A DNA stretch of 64,000 bases from Polytrichum commune. Its lineage: Eukaryota > Streptophyta > Polytrichopsida > Polytrichales > Polytrichaceae. The DNA is taken from assembly GCA_950295325.1 (NCBI GenBank), contig OX485803.1:19466001-19530000 (forward strand), read 5' to 3'. Both the position numbers and the translations under genes were made by a program. Of the stretch, positions 23,701 through 36,018 are shown piece by piece (position 1 is the stretch's first letter; every line of letters begins with the position of its first letter). The notes below the pieces were generated by a model that saw only the letters and a list, made by a program, of their open reading frames with translations, did not search any database and had not been told where the DNA came from.

Positions 23701-26200
23701 TTGCTACCATATCGATGTGATTTAAGAATCATTAACAATGACTTTTTATTCAGGTGCAATAAAAATTGAGCTCTAGAAAGCTTACTTTTTAGACGATCTA
23801 ATGAAATCACAATACGCTCCATGAAGTTAAGGGTGAAGGATCAAAAGCCCACCTCCTCAAGAGTCCCGATTGTTACTATGGATTTATTGGCCATGCTATT
23901 TACTTATGCCACGTGGCATTCAACATACATTTTCCAATGGCCTTACTATGAAAAATGGTACATGAAAATCCAATAGGTCGCTCTCGAGTCTTCATTGACG
24001 CTAGTGTTGCATAGATTGTGCTACGTACTTATTTGGTGCTCGATCCGTATTGCTAGTATCTCCTTTCCAACGGACATGCCCTCCTACCCTCGACTTTTAC
24101 ATCATCTTATGTGGTTGTTGTTTAGGTGATGGATGTCGTAGTTCTCCAACATAAGGTAGATGTGCGTATTCCGGTTACTTGTCTTAATTTGACACCTATA
24201 TTTGAGTGGTAAGGTAGAAGCACCTTAAACCAAGACAACCCTTGAAATCTTGCATGATAAGTACATGTTGATTTGAGAATGTTCGCCATGTGAACATCAT
24301 TATGTCCTCATGGTTTTGGGTGCCCACACAATTTTCATTTCAAAAGATTGTATTCATTTCAATATTGAGGGTGGAAGGGAGGGGGATTTGCAACACATGG
24401 TTTCTATTTTTGTATTTGGGAATTTTTTTTGGGTTCATACTATTGTTTTATGCATGGCAAATGCTTTAACGTATTGGTTTAAGGTACTCCTGCTTTACGT
24501 GGTTAGTTGTGGCTCCAATAACATACTAAGGTTCACTTATGGTTCACATTTGTGAATCATATATGAGCTCATAGCTATGATCAAGGTGAACTCTCCTCGT
24601 TCACGCCAACAACAATGATTGGAGTTCTCTCTCTGTCTATACTATGTATTGCCTTAACCATAAACGAACCAAACCAATAACTTATGCTAAACCCAAAGTA
24701 AAGTTACTTTAGGGTTAGGTTAGTCTCAACTAACGGATATCCACCATAGATCAGGGCATTTGCATCTATGGCCACAAAGGATTACCTAACTCTATATTAA
24801 GAAAGTGAGGTCACAAGGACCTCCTTTCGCTGGCTATACTATGGTGGTTGTTTACCCTAAGTAACTCTTGAGCTTAGTGTAACTGGTGCAATTTTGGTGT
24901 GTTGGGAGGTGTATGTAACTCAACTCTAACCTCGAATGCACAAGGTTCAAATGGCTAAGGAACATGTAGAGTACTCCATGGAAGTATGTGTAATCTTTTT
25001 TGCAAAATGTATGTTCATGTTGTGCATTATTGTGTGACATGAATAACAATTGGGTTTTGCTGTTATTCACCTCGTGTATGTTACTAACCCTCTCTTGGAC
25101 TTGGTTGGTGGCATGGGCACAGGTGAGGCATACCCTTTACAAATTTGACAACATCTTTAGGTTTTGCATACCAACTTTTGTCAAAAAATAGTGTATATTT
25201 AGGGCTTAGACATTCTTTAATGATAAGGAATGTTAGGCAATATATTAAGTAATGATAGGACTTTGAATTAGTAGTGGACAAGGTTTATACTAGAGGATGG
25301 CATACTTTGGATATGAAATACATTACTTTATATTAAGGGTGCAAGGGTAAAACCTTAGTAAAATAGTTTACTTATGGTTGTTTACTTTCTTAAAGACATA
25401 CCAAGAGATGACAATGACCATGGTAAGTTGTTTGATGTGCAAGGGCATAGCCATGAGAAATGATCCCACCCACCCTCCCAGGTTTTGAAAGGTACATGGA
25501 TATGCAAAAGAATGGTATGGCCTCTTGATAAGAGGATGTATTGCACAAAGACTAAGCTTGACAATAAGCATAGCACTAAGCAAAAAAACCCCAGCTCTCT
25601 CTCAGAACATATACCAAAAAAAAGACAAGTGTATGAGAAAAGTTGGAATACGTGTACAGAATGTGGAAACCATTTCAGGGTCAATAGTCAACACAATTGA
25701 GATGGGGCAGTGTATGACCACTTCCTTTATCTTGTTTTTCTTGTAGCTAGTACATCTCAACTTTGATTTCAAGACGTAATGTGACATTGTGTGTGATTTT
25801 GCAATTGCTAATTGGATGAGAAAAGATTCAATTTGTTCTAATACTCAAGATTCTATCCGGAAACTCATGAGGTCATCCAACCTTATAATTTGCATACGTA
25901 TGCCTTAACCAAGCTTTTATGGGGACTATTATGCTAGAGTCTAAGATAATTTGAGACCCTTGAATCATGACCGATTTCCCTTGGACCCGATTTTGGTATC
26001 CTTCAATTATGTATAATGAGAAGCCCTTGTTTTTTCTAAGATTACGTCACTTTTGGTACACTAAGGCCCAAAAAGTTTGACCTCGACTACATCTCAACCT
26101 AAGATATATGCGCGTGAATCCAACACACACACAAATGCAAATGGGCTTATGTACTCTTCATATCACACAACATGTTGATAGTAGCACATGGCACAAACGT
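20721..26200. other. Long gene-poor stretch
   Basis: No gene is recognised in these 5.5 kb. All open frames are short and without motifs. A degenerate low-complexity patch at about 22,370-22,575 repeats words like ATTATTCACA and CCAACA. A run of G lies at 21,077-21,086. The word GACACCTATATTTGAGTGG near 24,191 is shared with the foldback family at 60,895-61,337, so at least part is old repeat DNA. Confidence 0.4.
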
Positions 26201-26204
26201 ACGT

Positions 26205-26420
26205 GATACACGAACCCCCATATTTGGTTGGTGTGTTGTTCGATGAGGATCAAAGACCAAACACCATAAAGACACATGTTCAACTGAGATCGGACTACGT
26301 ATTCGAATTCCAATACTACTCTACACTCGCTACACGATCGAAAGAACCTTTTTGCATTCAAGCTAAGGAATCGCCAAACATATAGTAACGACAACCACGA
26401 CTAAATCGCGAAAAAAAATC
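26205..26420 (+). repeat. Diverged copy of a dispersed repeat (family C)
   Basis: The segment with TATTTGGTTGG, then CAAAGACCAAACACC and GAGATCGGACTACGT, lines up by eye with 31,285-31,450, 55,650-55,790 and the left arm of the foldback element at 60,860-61,000. No ends or target duplication were found. It has no coding content. Confidence 0.45.
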
Positions 26421-26893
26421 TAATTCTCAACCCGATCGTTGTGGAGGCTTCCTCATAGACTTCCGTTGTTGTGTAAACCTAATCCATAAAGTTGGAGAAC
26501 ACGAAAAACAAACCGATTAAACACCCACACCCCACGTACATGAGGTGTTGTGAACATGTACCCATGTGGCTCGGAGTTTTTAGGGTTTGACACCAAACGA
26601 CTATTAAATTGAAGCCTTTTGCCACGTGTTGTGTATTGAGGTCCCGTCGAACTCCACATGGAAACCGCCTTTCGAATCTTCACATCGGTGGCCCCCCTTT
26701 TTGCCTTTCTCTTTACTAAATTACAGTGTTCTGTTTTTAACCATTGTCACTGTGTCATTGAAAAGGATAACAAATAGTTTTAAGTACTAAAAGGGGTGAA
26801 GCAAGCGACGCCAAGGTTCTATTTAAACCCTAACTTTACCGGCCCAAGCGGCCCGACAACCAAAGAGTACAGTATGTAGAAGAGAGTTGGTAG

Positions 26894-27552
26894 CAGAGTT
26901 CGGGAGGTTTTGAAGCCTTAGTGGCTAATTGCCGGTAGTTGCTACGGAGAGTCGGATTTTTTCCAATTTACATCGGCAAGAGCCGGTCTTTTGTAGAATC
27001 AATCAGCCAATTGCCTATATTTTCATATTTTCATTGGCCAATATCCGATTAAATGGAATTCATATTGGCATTAATTGTTTAAAAATTGTATGAAAAGTTA
27101 TTAGAAATCATTTCTTAGTACAAAATCTTGAATAAGTGAAAAGAAAGGCATGTTCAAAACTTGAAATTTGAAGAGTTAATATCCTTGGCAGATACTGAAC
27201 CTAGCAATGCCTTCACCGCTTGAAGGCCAAGGGTCCCCCAATTCTTCATAGAAGCAATTGGATTTGGTCATGGAAAGGTTGCATAATTCAAAAAGTTTAA
27301 GGTTCAGGGTACTTCCTCAAGTGCATCATCAAATGCCCCAGACAAATAGCGCTCTGCATGCTTCTGACTGAAATCCAGTAACTCACAAGAAGAATCGGCT
27401 ACATTTCCGGGACATTTTATGGTCCATCGGCTAATTGCCGGAGGATTGAAATTACAGTCGGATTGCCATCCGATGGTTGGAAATTTGGACCGGCCATGAG
27501 GGGAAATCCATCGGTTGATAATGAACTAGCCGTCGGTTTCCCCCGAACATAG
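26894..27552 (-). mobile_element. hAT-type MITE, copy 2 (659 bp) with perfect 8-bp target duplication
   Basis: This is the reverse-orientation partner of the element at 3,810-4,469. It begins CAGAGTTCGGGAGG and ends CCCCCGAACATAG. It is flanked by the perfect direct repeat GTTGGTAG at 26,886-26,893 and 27,553-27,560. The two copies differ by few substitutions and about one base in length, so the burst was recent. No coding capacity. The exact duplication fixes both ends and supports assignment to the hAT superfamily. Confidence 0.92.
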
Positions 27553-27560
27553 GTTGGTAG

Positions 27561-30300
27561 TACTACACAGTGTTCCAAGATTGAAGCCCTTCCTCATACG
27601 AGTTTCATTTGGAAAGGCTCTCAAATTTCAGCCCATCAGTTGAAGGGTTGGTTCAAATCCAAGACGTCAATCCAAGAATATAGAAACGAAATGACAAAAC
27701 TCGTATTAAACTTGTGCATGAATTATATGATACGTGTGTTCCAGTACACTATGACGAATTAAGAATCAACCATCTAACTCCACCTCGTGCAGTGACAGTG
27801 CCCTACAGTGCTTGTTGGTTCTTGTGACAGGCTAATCACATCGAGGACTTGAAATCGACGTCTTCGTTTTCAACTCGGGGTCGCGTTTTGAAGGGTTGTT
27901 TTGAGAGGGCCAAATCGCGTTTTGAAGGGCATTGAAGACTTCGATCTTGAACACCGGTGGTACTACACTAAACCTTATGAGGTGCACATACATCTTGACC
28001 CTCCTCCTCACCCCACCACACCATCCACATGTGGGGAGCTCTGTGAAATCTACACGCGCCATAGATGACGGTCGGGGACCTTGGTCTAGTATGTACAAGG
28101 GGTCTAGATGGTGAGGTGGGCACTTGCTCCCCTTGTAACACGCCCTTGCATTTGCCTTGACAAAACAAACACTCCCCGTGGTCGACACCTGGCTCGGCTC
28201 AGTCATACGTTACAAGGTCAGATGCTTTTGCCTTTGGAGTCCAACTGAAAAGCTCCCGTTACTTATTAATATTAGGGTACTAAAATGGTGCAAAAGGACT
28301 TTTGAGTCCAATCCGGGCCCGGGAAAGGTGGGCCCGACCCTTGATGCTCATTAACGGGTTTGCAAATCCACACCTAAGTGAAGGGCCCAATCGAAAGTGC
28401 CACTTTAGAAAACTAAGATAAGGTGATTTGGGCGAACCGACCCATACACTTGTTCCTTGTTGGATGCCGAAACCCTTGTCTCCAAGGAACCAGTGTACGG
28501 GTTGGTTGGTTCGCCCTGGCTAGATAAGGTGTGATAACCAAATTTACAAATCCTATGAGCTCATTGGTTCCATGTGCCAGCAAAATCGGCAAAATCCACT
28601 AAAGGACAAGAATTTAGACCCCTTTACACATGGAAGTTAACACCGAGTTTTTTGCCCCCCCCCCCAAAAAAAAAAAACAAACACAAAAAACAAACAAAAA
28701 TTCAAGTGTTTGGCACGATCATATGGGGGGTGTTGTCCATATCGAAGAAAGGGAGTTGATTGTCTCTCTTTTTGTGGAACTGCAAATCAACTTTTAATTG
28801 AATAATGAAATAAATGTTTTGCATGAATTTGTGGGTGTGGTCCTAAGGTTGTCATGTTTTGCACTTGCATTTTTGTATATTATATGGGTGTATTTTATTT
28901 ATTTATTTATTCACAATCATATTCTTATCATTTGTTTTTATTTAGGTATTCCTATTCTTATCATGGTGTTTGGAGTTCTTTTCGTAGTTGTGGGAGTTAT
29001 TTTTCAATAATCACAATATAAAGTTGAATCACTCCAGTCATACAATGATGACCGGATTTGGACAACATTTGACAACAAGTTGAATCTACTTTCTCATTTG
29101 TTGTAAGACCCATGCTCCACATGCAAGTGCTCGCCCAAAATGATGCTTTGAATCAAAGCTTTGTTGACATCGGTGAAGTTTGTATTTCTTCACTAGAACA
29201 ACCAATATATCTTTAGTTAGGGAATACTTCCATCATGTGCCGGCTATTCCAGTGAAGAAAAATAAATTCAAGGACGACTAGATGTTGGTGAAGCTTTGGC
29301 TGATGTCTCCAAGCAATATTTGGTCGGGCATTACCATGTGGTAGGGGGTCAACATATGACACAATAAATTTGTTTTGTTTGTCAAACAATGTATAGATTG
29401 GAATAGGGTCATCATCACATTGTATCCTTTTAGAATGTTGGGTGATGAGTTGTATGTCTTTAATTTTTAAGAATACTTCAAAGTTCGAGGAATGTATGAA
29501 TAATGAGAATGTGCCACCATTAAGAAAATGAATAGTGTAAATTACAAGAATCTCGGGTCTACACCAAGAGGTTCATGCAAATTCAAACTTTTCAACTTGA
29601 ATGAAAGTCAAGTTTCCGAATCTAGAATAAAAACCACACTCGACCTCCCGTGTTCAACTTACTTTAAATTTACCTCTACGATTGTGATGGCCACCAATTC
29701 TCATTCTTATGGTCAAAATAAGCACTCTACCATGTGGGAGAAGAGTTAACTTTATGTGATTTAGAGCATTAGCACCAACTTGCTAACACATCAAATGATC
29801 CTCTTGGGGGTGTTTTACATCAAAACCATGCTAGAGGTCTAAATTCTAGTATGTTAGCATGTGGTCATTGTTCTATTTGAGGTCATTAGTCTAAGAAACT
29901 TTGTAAATGTTTAGGCATTCAATAACAATAATGGAAGCAAAGGATAACTCTGGAAGGTAATAGGGTGGATCACGTGCACACTCCTTGGACAATCACTTAA
30001 AGCGAATTGAACAATGAAATGTGCAATCAATAGAAGAAGAAGAAGAACAAGAAGAAGAACAAGAACTACAATCTCCGAAGGAAGTTGGAGTAAATAGAGT
30101 GTTTGTTCGTAAATCATCCTTGGCCACACCCTAAGGACTCAGTAGATGTGAAACTACTTCACCCCTTGCAAGGAGTACACACTACATTTAGTAACTAATA
30201 GCCATTAACAATAATTGGCAGCATGCAACCGTCATTAGTAAAAATCATCCAATAACATAGTACAACTTTAGAGAGTAAGGTATAGTGGATTTTAAATGTA
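27561..30300. other. Gene-poor stretch
   Basis: No gene can be supported. The 124-residue minus frame at 27,832-28,206 has no motif and no splice or poly-A context. Notable simple sequence: a C run followed by A-rich DNA at 28,655-28,700, and a GAA/CAA microsatellite at 30,031-30,066. There is a GGGCCC-rich patch around 28,310-28,345. Confidence 0.4.
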
Positions 30301-30699
30301 TTCATTTATTCATGGCATGTTTTGGAGGTCATGTAACAAGTTGTTGGTTCTCTAGCCTTTGTTTATGGACTAGTATAGAATGTGCATATTGTGTGGCGAT
30401 CATGTTGATTTGTTTGAATGTATTCTTGATTTTAATAACAAGGAGTTTAAATTTTGTTTCTAGGTTTTCCATCGATGGGATGTGTGATGTTGATGTTGCA
30501 CTTGCAACTAAGACCATGAGTAAGGCTATGCTCCATCCTCTTGTTGTGATGTTGTTGATGAGTGATTGCTATTTTGTAGGTTTCTTATTGAGGGTCAAGT
30601 TAACATTGTCAATGTAGATATTCTCGTGGCAATTACACTATACATCTGACTTGGTGGGGGCCGAGTTGTTCATCATCAACTCCACAACAATGATCACTA

Positions 30700-31006
30700 C
30701 ACTCAAAAAGGATATTTAGTGTTTGAAACACTAAATACGAACGCGTACATTAAATGTCAATAACCCTATGAAAATAAGTAACATTCAATGTAAACTCAAA
30801 CATTAAATATCAACCTATGGTAATCTGTGGAAGTTACATGTTTCAATTTGAGTGTGTAGTAAAGATATGCTTAAAAAATGATAAAAGAAAAATTCCAATA
30901 TATCTTCTAACATATCTTCTAACACTAATTGTCAAGGAATCAAAAATTAGTGTTGAGCAAGATAACAATGTTAAATATAATCAAACACTAAATATCATAT
31001 TTAGTG
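30700..31006. mobile_element. TA-flanked MITE, family A (307 bp)
   Basis: The left end CACTCAAAAAGGATATTTAG and the right end, read inward, CACTAAATATGATATTTAGT form an inverted repeat of about 28 bases with mismatches. TA stands directly outside both ends (30,698-30,699 and 31,007-31,008), as expected for Tc1/mariner-type insertion. No coding frame. It sits inside the insertion that splits LINE relic C. Confidence 0.7.
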
Positions 31007-31284
31007 TAGTCTAAATTAGTGTGGGCCACACTACTCTTCTAATACCCTTTTTCTCACTCATGTTTATCAGCAAGGGCCACAACTAATGTTTATTGAAATT
31101 GTTCGAGACCCCTGTTCATTAAAATCGGCAGGGATAAGAGAAAACTCTACACTTCTTTAGAAAACGGGCAGAAAAAAAAATTCTTTGGTGCCTAGATATT
31201 TATTTTGTCTTGTGTGTGATGATCGTTCCTTTCACACGAGCCTAAAGTGTGGTAAAGTAGATGGGTCCGAAGTCACTTATTGTC

Positions 31285-31450
31285 TTTATTGGACCCGTAT
31301 ATTTGATTGGTATGTGGTTCGGTGGGAACTAAAGGGCAAACGTCATAAGAATACGTGTTTAAAAGAGATTGAACCACGTCTTCAAATATTAATGACTTAT
31401 GTTGCACTCAATAATGAGCACAACTGGGAGAACCTATGTATACAGTTAGG
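31285..31450 (+). repeat. Diverged copy of dispersed repeat family C
   Basis: ATATTTGATTGGTATG, CTAAAGGGCAAACG and AAGAGATTGAACCACG align with the block at 26,205-26,420 in the same order. There are no clear ends. Downstream, TTGGAGAACATAAAAAACAA (31,587-31,606) also matches 26,483-26,502. Confidence 0.4.
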
Positions 31451-31847
31451 AAATCAACAAACATGCACTTATGAAAACCGTAACTAAATAAGTGGATGTT
31501 TGATTCTCAACAGGGTTTTTGCATATGTTTCATTATAGATTTGCTAATATGACGTGAGTTTTGTTGTGTACATCTATTTGGTAGAGGTTGGAGAACATAA
31601 AAAACAAACCCACATACAATATTTAGTCCCTTTCCACCCATTAGTTTAGGAATTGGGACCTAGATGTACAAATTGGAATTTTTTTGGCACTTAGTTTACT
31701 AAAAGTGGGAAAGAACCACAGTTTTACATTGGAGAGATTACCATGGAGGGCTCTCTATTCCGACCTAAAATTCTATATTTCCCTCAAGTTTTGTCATGTG
31801 TTAATCCTACATTGGTTAAGAACCTTCTGAATTCCACGTGGGAACTA

Positions 31848-32216
31848 CACTAAATAGCCCCATTATCCGGCCATTATCGTGGGCCAAAGTAACTTTTGGC
31901 GCTAATTTCCATAATGAGAATTAGTGTGGGCCATACTAATTTTCAACCCACGCTAAATTTGTAGTAGAAAATTGGTGTGAGCCAAAGTAATTGGTTTCCT
32001 AGAAAGTTAATGCGGGTGATTATTTGAGTTTGTGTTACTTTTTGTCCTATAACTACTGTTCATTGTGTTGCTTCGGAAGTCTTCATGAAGACTCGGGGTG
32101 CGACTCGGAGTCTTGGATCCATGTTAATTCCACCTTGACTAGTAATTTAGTGTGTTCCACACTAATTATGCCCATCCTAGCTAATTTTCCTCCGACAGTA
32201 CTAGGACTATTTAGTG
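31848..32216 (+). mobile_element. TA-flanked MITE, family B (369 bp)
   Basis: Ends CACTAAATAG and CTATTTAGTG form a perfect 10-bp inverted repeat and are flanked by TA on both sides (31,846-31,847, 32,217-32,218). The interior matches, in reverse, the element at 43,140-43,410: the blocks GTTAATTCCACCTTGACTAG and TTCATGAAGACT or TTGATGAAGACT are shared. No coding content. Confidence 0.72.
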
Positions 32217-32290
32217 TACATTCTAGCATTAGTAAAAATGAAATAGAGCAAACTCTACAGTAAACTGACAAGATTGTGGATAGTAACACC

Positions 32291-32328
32291 CCCCATACAC
32301 ACACAAAAAAAAATAAAAAATAAAAAAT

Positions 32329-32369
<41 letters not shown>
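32291..32369 (+). repeat. CA microsatellite with AAATAAAA spacer
   Basis: CATACACACACA, then an A-rich AAAATAAAAA stretch, then about 17 CA units ending ATATATAT. It is simple sequence; the frames it opens on the minus strand are not genes. Confidence 0.9.
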
Positions 32370-32371
<2 letters not shown>

Positions 32372-32559
32372 GTTTCATAAATTGTTTTATTTCATTCGGG
32401 GGTATGTTTTGGTGTGTGAATGATTAGATTGAGTATTTATGAATTGAACTTCTTACCCCGGCTATGATGATGATGATGAGTGCATTGACTTTTTAGCTTG
32501 CGATTCTAATTGTTAATATGAGTATGTTGTACTTATTCAAATTTTTGGTTATGGGAATG

Positions 32560-33235
32560 GTGCAGAGCTTGGACAACTGACAAAATAATTATAGTTAACT
32601 AGATTTTTTTCAATACAATTTAGGGAACAATTATAGTTAACTAGAACAATTTCAAATTGATTTGAAAAAACAACTACAATTAACTTAAAAACCAAACTAA
32701 AAAACAACTACATTTAACTAGAAGAAATTTAGACAACTATAACTTGAGAGTCCCAAAATCTGTAAGGAGCCAACCGGCAAGTTCTTTCATTTAGCTCAAA
32801 AAATGAAATGAAATATCTGACTTTATGTAAGAATCCAATGCTTGTCACCCATGCCGGGCCATCCCCAAAAGGAATAGAACCCACTGTTCCTTGCGGTAGT
32901 TGAACCCATTGTATTCTAAGTTACTTATAGATAATGAGGTTGTGTTCATTGGGTGTTGATCGAGTCCGAGTCACAAATGGAATCAAGTCCCAATTTTTAA
33001 ATCTTGATTAAAAGAGAAGGAAAAGATATAGATGCTATAAACTAACTTGGTACTACACTGCATGTTGCGCTCAACTTTAGTTAACTAGATATAACTATAG
33101 TTAAGTAGATTTTTTGGCATACCGAAATTAAAACAACTATTGTTAAATACATTTTCTGGCAGGTCAAATCACGGACAACTATAATTACGAAAGGCAACTA
33201 GTTAACTAATGGTTGAATTAGTTGGTTAGTTGTCC
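32560..33235. repeat. Interspersed TTAACTAG-rich sequence
   Basis: The words AACTATAGTTAACTAG, ACAACTACAATTAACT and their variants recur at least eight times in 32,580-32,750 and 33,070-33,215, separated by unrelated sequence. It is part of the material inserted into LINE relic C. Nature unknown; no ends were defined. Confidence 0.45.
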
Positions 33236-33884
33236 AAGGTCTGGAATGGTGGGAAATGTGTTGTGGAAATAGGCGAATCCTATGAAACATATGATGTTTC
33301 ATGTAGTTGGGGTTAGTGCAGGTTGACTTATTGTTTGGGGCTCCTAGTACACAGATGATGCATGGTTTGAGTTTGGCCATACATGTGCAAAGGGTGAGGT
33401 TACATGTCCATTGCAGCAACCATGTTGGAATTGTGTTGTCTTGGGGTCTAGAGTGTTGGTTGCTTGCATTAAAAAGGTTGTAGTATTTTGTATGTATATT
33501 GAATTGGAGAGTGTGGACTATTTTGTGTATTACATTGTTGTGATGGGTTATGCGGAGCCCTTTGATACGTTGGATGGAACATAAAGATAGTAGGTGTGGC
33601 CATATGTCTATTTGGTTATGTGGGCAGAATATGCAATTTGGGTTTGGGTGTGTGGTTGGGCATAATAAGTTTTTCTTTTTTTTCTTTTTTTTTCTCCCTA
33701 ATGGTTGCCCATGTATTGGGTACTCTCCCGACTTAAAGTTATGCATCATAGGTGAGGTTCTTATCATTCTCCCCACTTGGCTTATCCTCGTTGAGTTGAA
33801 TGAAGAGAATTGATATGACAAAATCTTTTGAAATATGATGACGCAAATTATGGTTGTCACTTTTGATTCATGCTTGGTACACAA

Positions 33885-35849
33885 ATTGAATTTTCAACAT
33901 CGAAAAATGTTAGGTTTTGGCCCAACATTTATGTATGGCGCTCATAGCTACTTCAAGGTCCACCAGTACCACTTAGTTAGTGAAGACTAGCTAACCAAAA
34001 TGCTAGCTAATTAAAATCATTGTCAAATCATTTGTACCACTTAATTTTGGAGACTTAGCTAACAATACGAGTTAGTGAGAATCAACTAACTAGTAAGCTA
34101 AGCTAACTAATCTCACACCCACAACCCCTAGTTAACCTAAGGTTGACCAATTAGAGAGGAGTTAGGGTTGATTGCCCAAAGTTTTATTCAATTTGCCCAA
34201 GGTTTGAAAATGATACATATTTTGAGCATTTCAATTTTTGTGGCCCACACCATTTGTGTTTCATTAAGATTGAATCTAATATAATAATATTAATATCAAT
34301 CTAACCTTGAATATTGGAAATGATATAACATTATCAGTATGTTTTAAAAACCTATGATTTTGAATCTATGGCAATGTAGGATGATGAAAGAATAGTGTGG
34401 TCCTCTTTGTAGTTGAACATAGAAGAGATGGCAAAAACAAGAGGCGGGAATCCAAGGAAAAAAATAGACTAATCATTTGTGAAAAGCTATTTAGCATTAG
34501 AGGCATGGACGAGACAACATCCACAAAAGCAATGTCAAAAGTTCATTCACTTATAGTTTGACAACCTTTGTGTTAACCTTGGATTCTTACTAGATGATGC
34601 ATGCGTGAGATTGATTACCTCTCATGTAGATTCTCTACATCATATGGTAGCTAATTCTCTTAAGCGGACAATTAGGGCACGATCTGACTAATTTGAGTGG
34701 TCACTTACTCTAACCAAAGCCTCAACTGAGAAATGCATGTGATCTGTACATGGAGAGATTAATCAATGTAGATATTGAAGAGCTTTTACACTTTGGATCG
34801 TGCAAAAACTAAAGTTTGTGCATTGATTGATCTCGTGTTCATCAATGTTGGTAATGCAAGATTCAATTAACTCAACGTTGGTTGTCCCTTCGACATGAAC
34901 AATACCTAGCCTCCAAGTATAATATGCTTCCAACCTTCTCCTTTGCGATTCCCTCCTCCTTTGTGCTCCACTCTCTTTCCCAAGGAGTATTAAAGCTATC
35001 CAACTACTACATTGCATATGAATATGCCACTTGTTTACCATGGCGTCACATGAATATTCAATCCCTTTAGAATCGATGCCTCGTATTGTTGCATAACATT
35101 GAAGCAAGTCAATGCATCTCTCACACACACACACATCTATCTATCTTTCTACACACTATATTGCAAAGACTATACCTTACAAAGTAATTTTTCATCCAAA
35201 TTTCAATCATCCATGACAATAACTCGTCACAACAAAGTTAGGATGAAAAATGTATATCAAAAGCGGATGAACCGAATATAACTTGGGATGACGATATTTA
35301 TAAGGAATGCCATTTGAGAATTACCACAATGACATCATATACCACATGACACTTTAGTGTACCATAACCGATTGGCTAGGTGGTGCTTGAGCCCCACATG
35401 GATAGACGGATTTATCATCCCACATCCACAAGCCCAACATGGATGGATGAAGAAAATCGATGGGTGTCTATTTGTCCGTCGAGGCATTCTCTCATCTGAT
35501 GACCGTTCTAATGGAGAAATTTAACACGAAAATATTAAATATCATTTCAAAAGGAAAAAATCGACAAAATTCTCATCAAAATCTGAAAACAAAAAGTCAT
35601 CCACTTTCACAATAATTCATCTACTTGTGCAGATCTGGTTCAAAATATGGATGAAACTACTACGCTCTAGATCATCGGTGCCACTGTGGACGATGACCAA
35701 AAAATCATAGAAAAATGGTACTCTCATCATTCGTAAAGAACACGATATTCAATATTTTGTGAGAGTGGGATCCTCTCAAAATAATATTGCCCATCTGGAC
35801 ACCTAAAAGTCATGTTAGGTTGATAAATACTAGATTATACTTCAGACGT
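33885..35849. other. Gene-poor stretch
   Basis: AT-rich with frequent CTAACTAA and GCTAACTAA words at 33,980-34,110. The 123-residue minus frame at 34,763-35,134 lacks a recognisable motif. A CA/CTAT simple repeat lies at 35,121-35,148. No gene is supported. Confidence 0.4.
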
Positions 35850-36018
35850 GTAGTTTCCATTAAAATGAGAGTATGTTAAGCTGGGAAATCGACTCATTTA
35901 GGTTGAGTCGACCTAAGACTCAACCTAAATGAGGACAATGTGTTAGTAAATTTAGGTTGAGTCGACCTAAATGAGTCGATTTCCCAGCTTAACATACTCT
36001 CATTTTAATGGAAACTAC
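35850..36018. repeat. 169-bp hairpin with 54-bp perfect arms
   Basis: The arms 35,850-35,903 and 35,965-36,018 are exact reverse complements for 54 bases, starting GTAGTTTCCATTAAAATGAG. The 61-base middle holds further copies of AGGTTGAGTCGACCT. A related word, CTCTCATTTTAATG, recurs once more at 36,139-36,152. No target duplication is visible. It could be a young foldback MITE or a locus giving long hairpin RNA and small RNAs. Confidence 0.9.

Larger units (their letters stand above)
30310..33720 (-). mobile_element. LINE relic C (CCHC/RLE-like C-terminus), split by later insertions
   Basis: On the minus strand, 33,700-33,240 matches the C-terminal part of LINE ORF2: CIFCPHNQ with DIWPHLLSLC for the CCHC finger, RITHHN for RIKRHN, then TWLLQWTCN and, after a frameshift, ICFIGFAYF for the nuclease block. 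The protein resumes at about 30,620-30,330 with ITTRGWSI, HIPSMENLE, NTFKQINMIATQYAHSIL and HKQRLENQ, matching the very end of ORF2. The 2.6 kb between about 30,620 and 33,240 is later material that includes two MITEs. The relic shows that the family has been active over a long period and inserts on both strands. Confidence 0.72.

Noticed and set aside
3810-27552. The two inverted hAT copies as the terminal repeats of one 23-kb transposon
   Set aside because: Each copy has its own inverted ends and its own different 8-bp target duplication, so they are independent insertions.
27832-28206. 124-residue minus-strand frame
   Set aside because: No recognisable motif, no promoter, poly-A or splice context, and it is surrounded by repeat-like DNA.
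28262-28330. A second 2A-like string (FESNPGPG) in a plus-strand frame
   Set aside because: It lacks the D-x-E positions of the motif, lies in a short frame with no protein features, and is not near any LINE piece. A chance match is likely.
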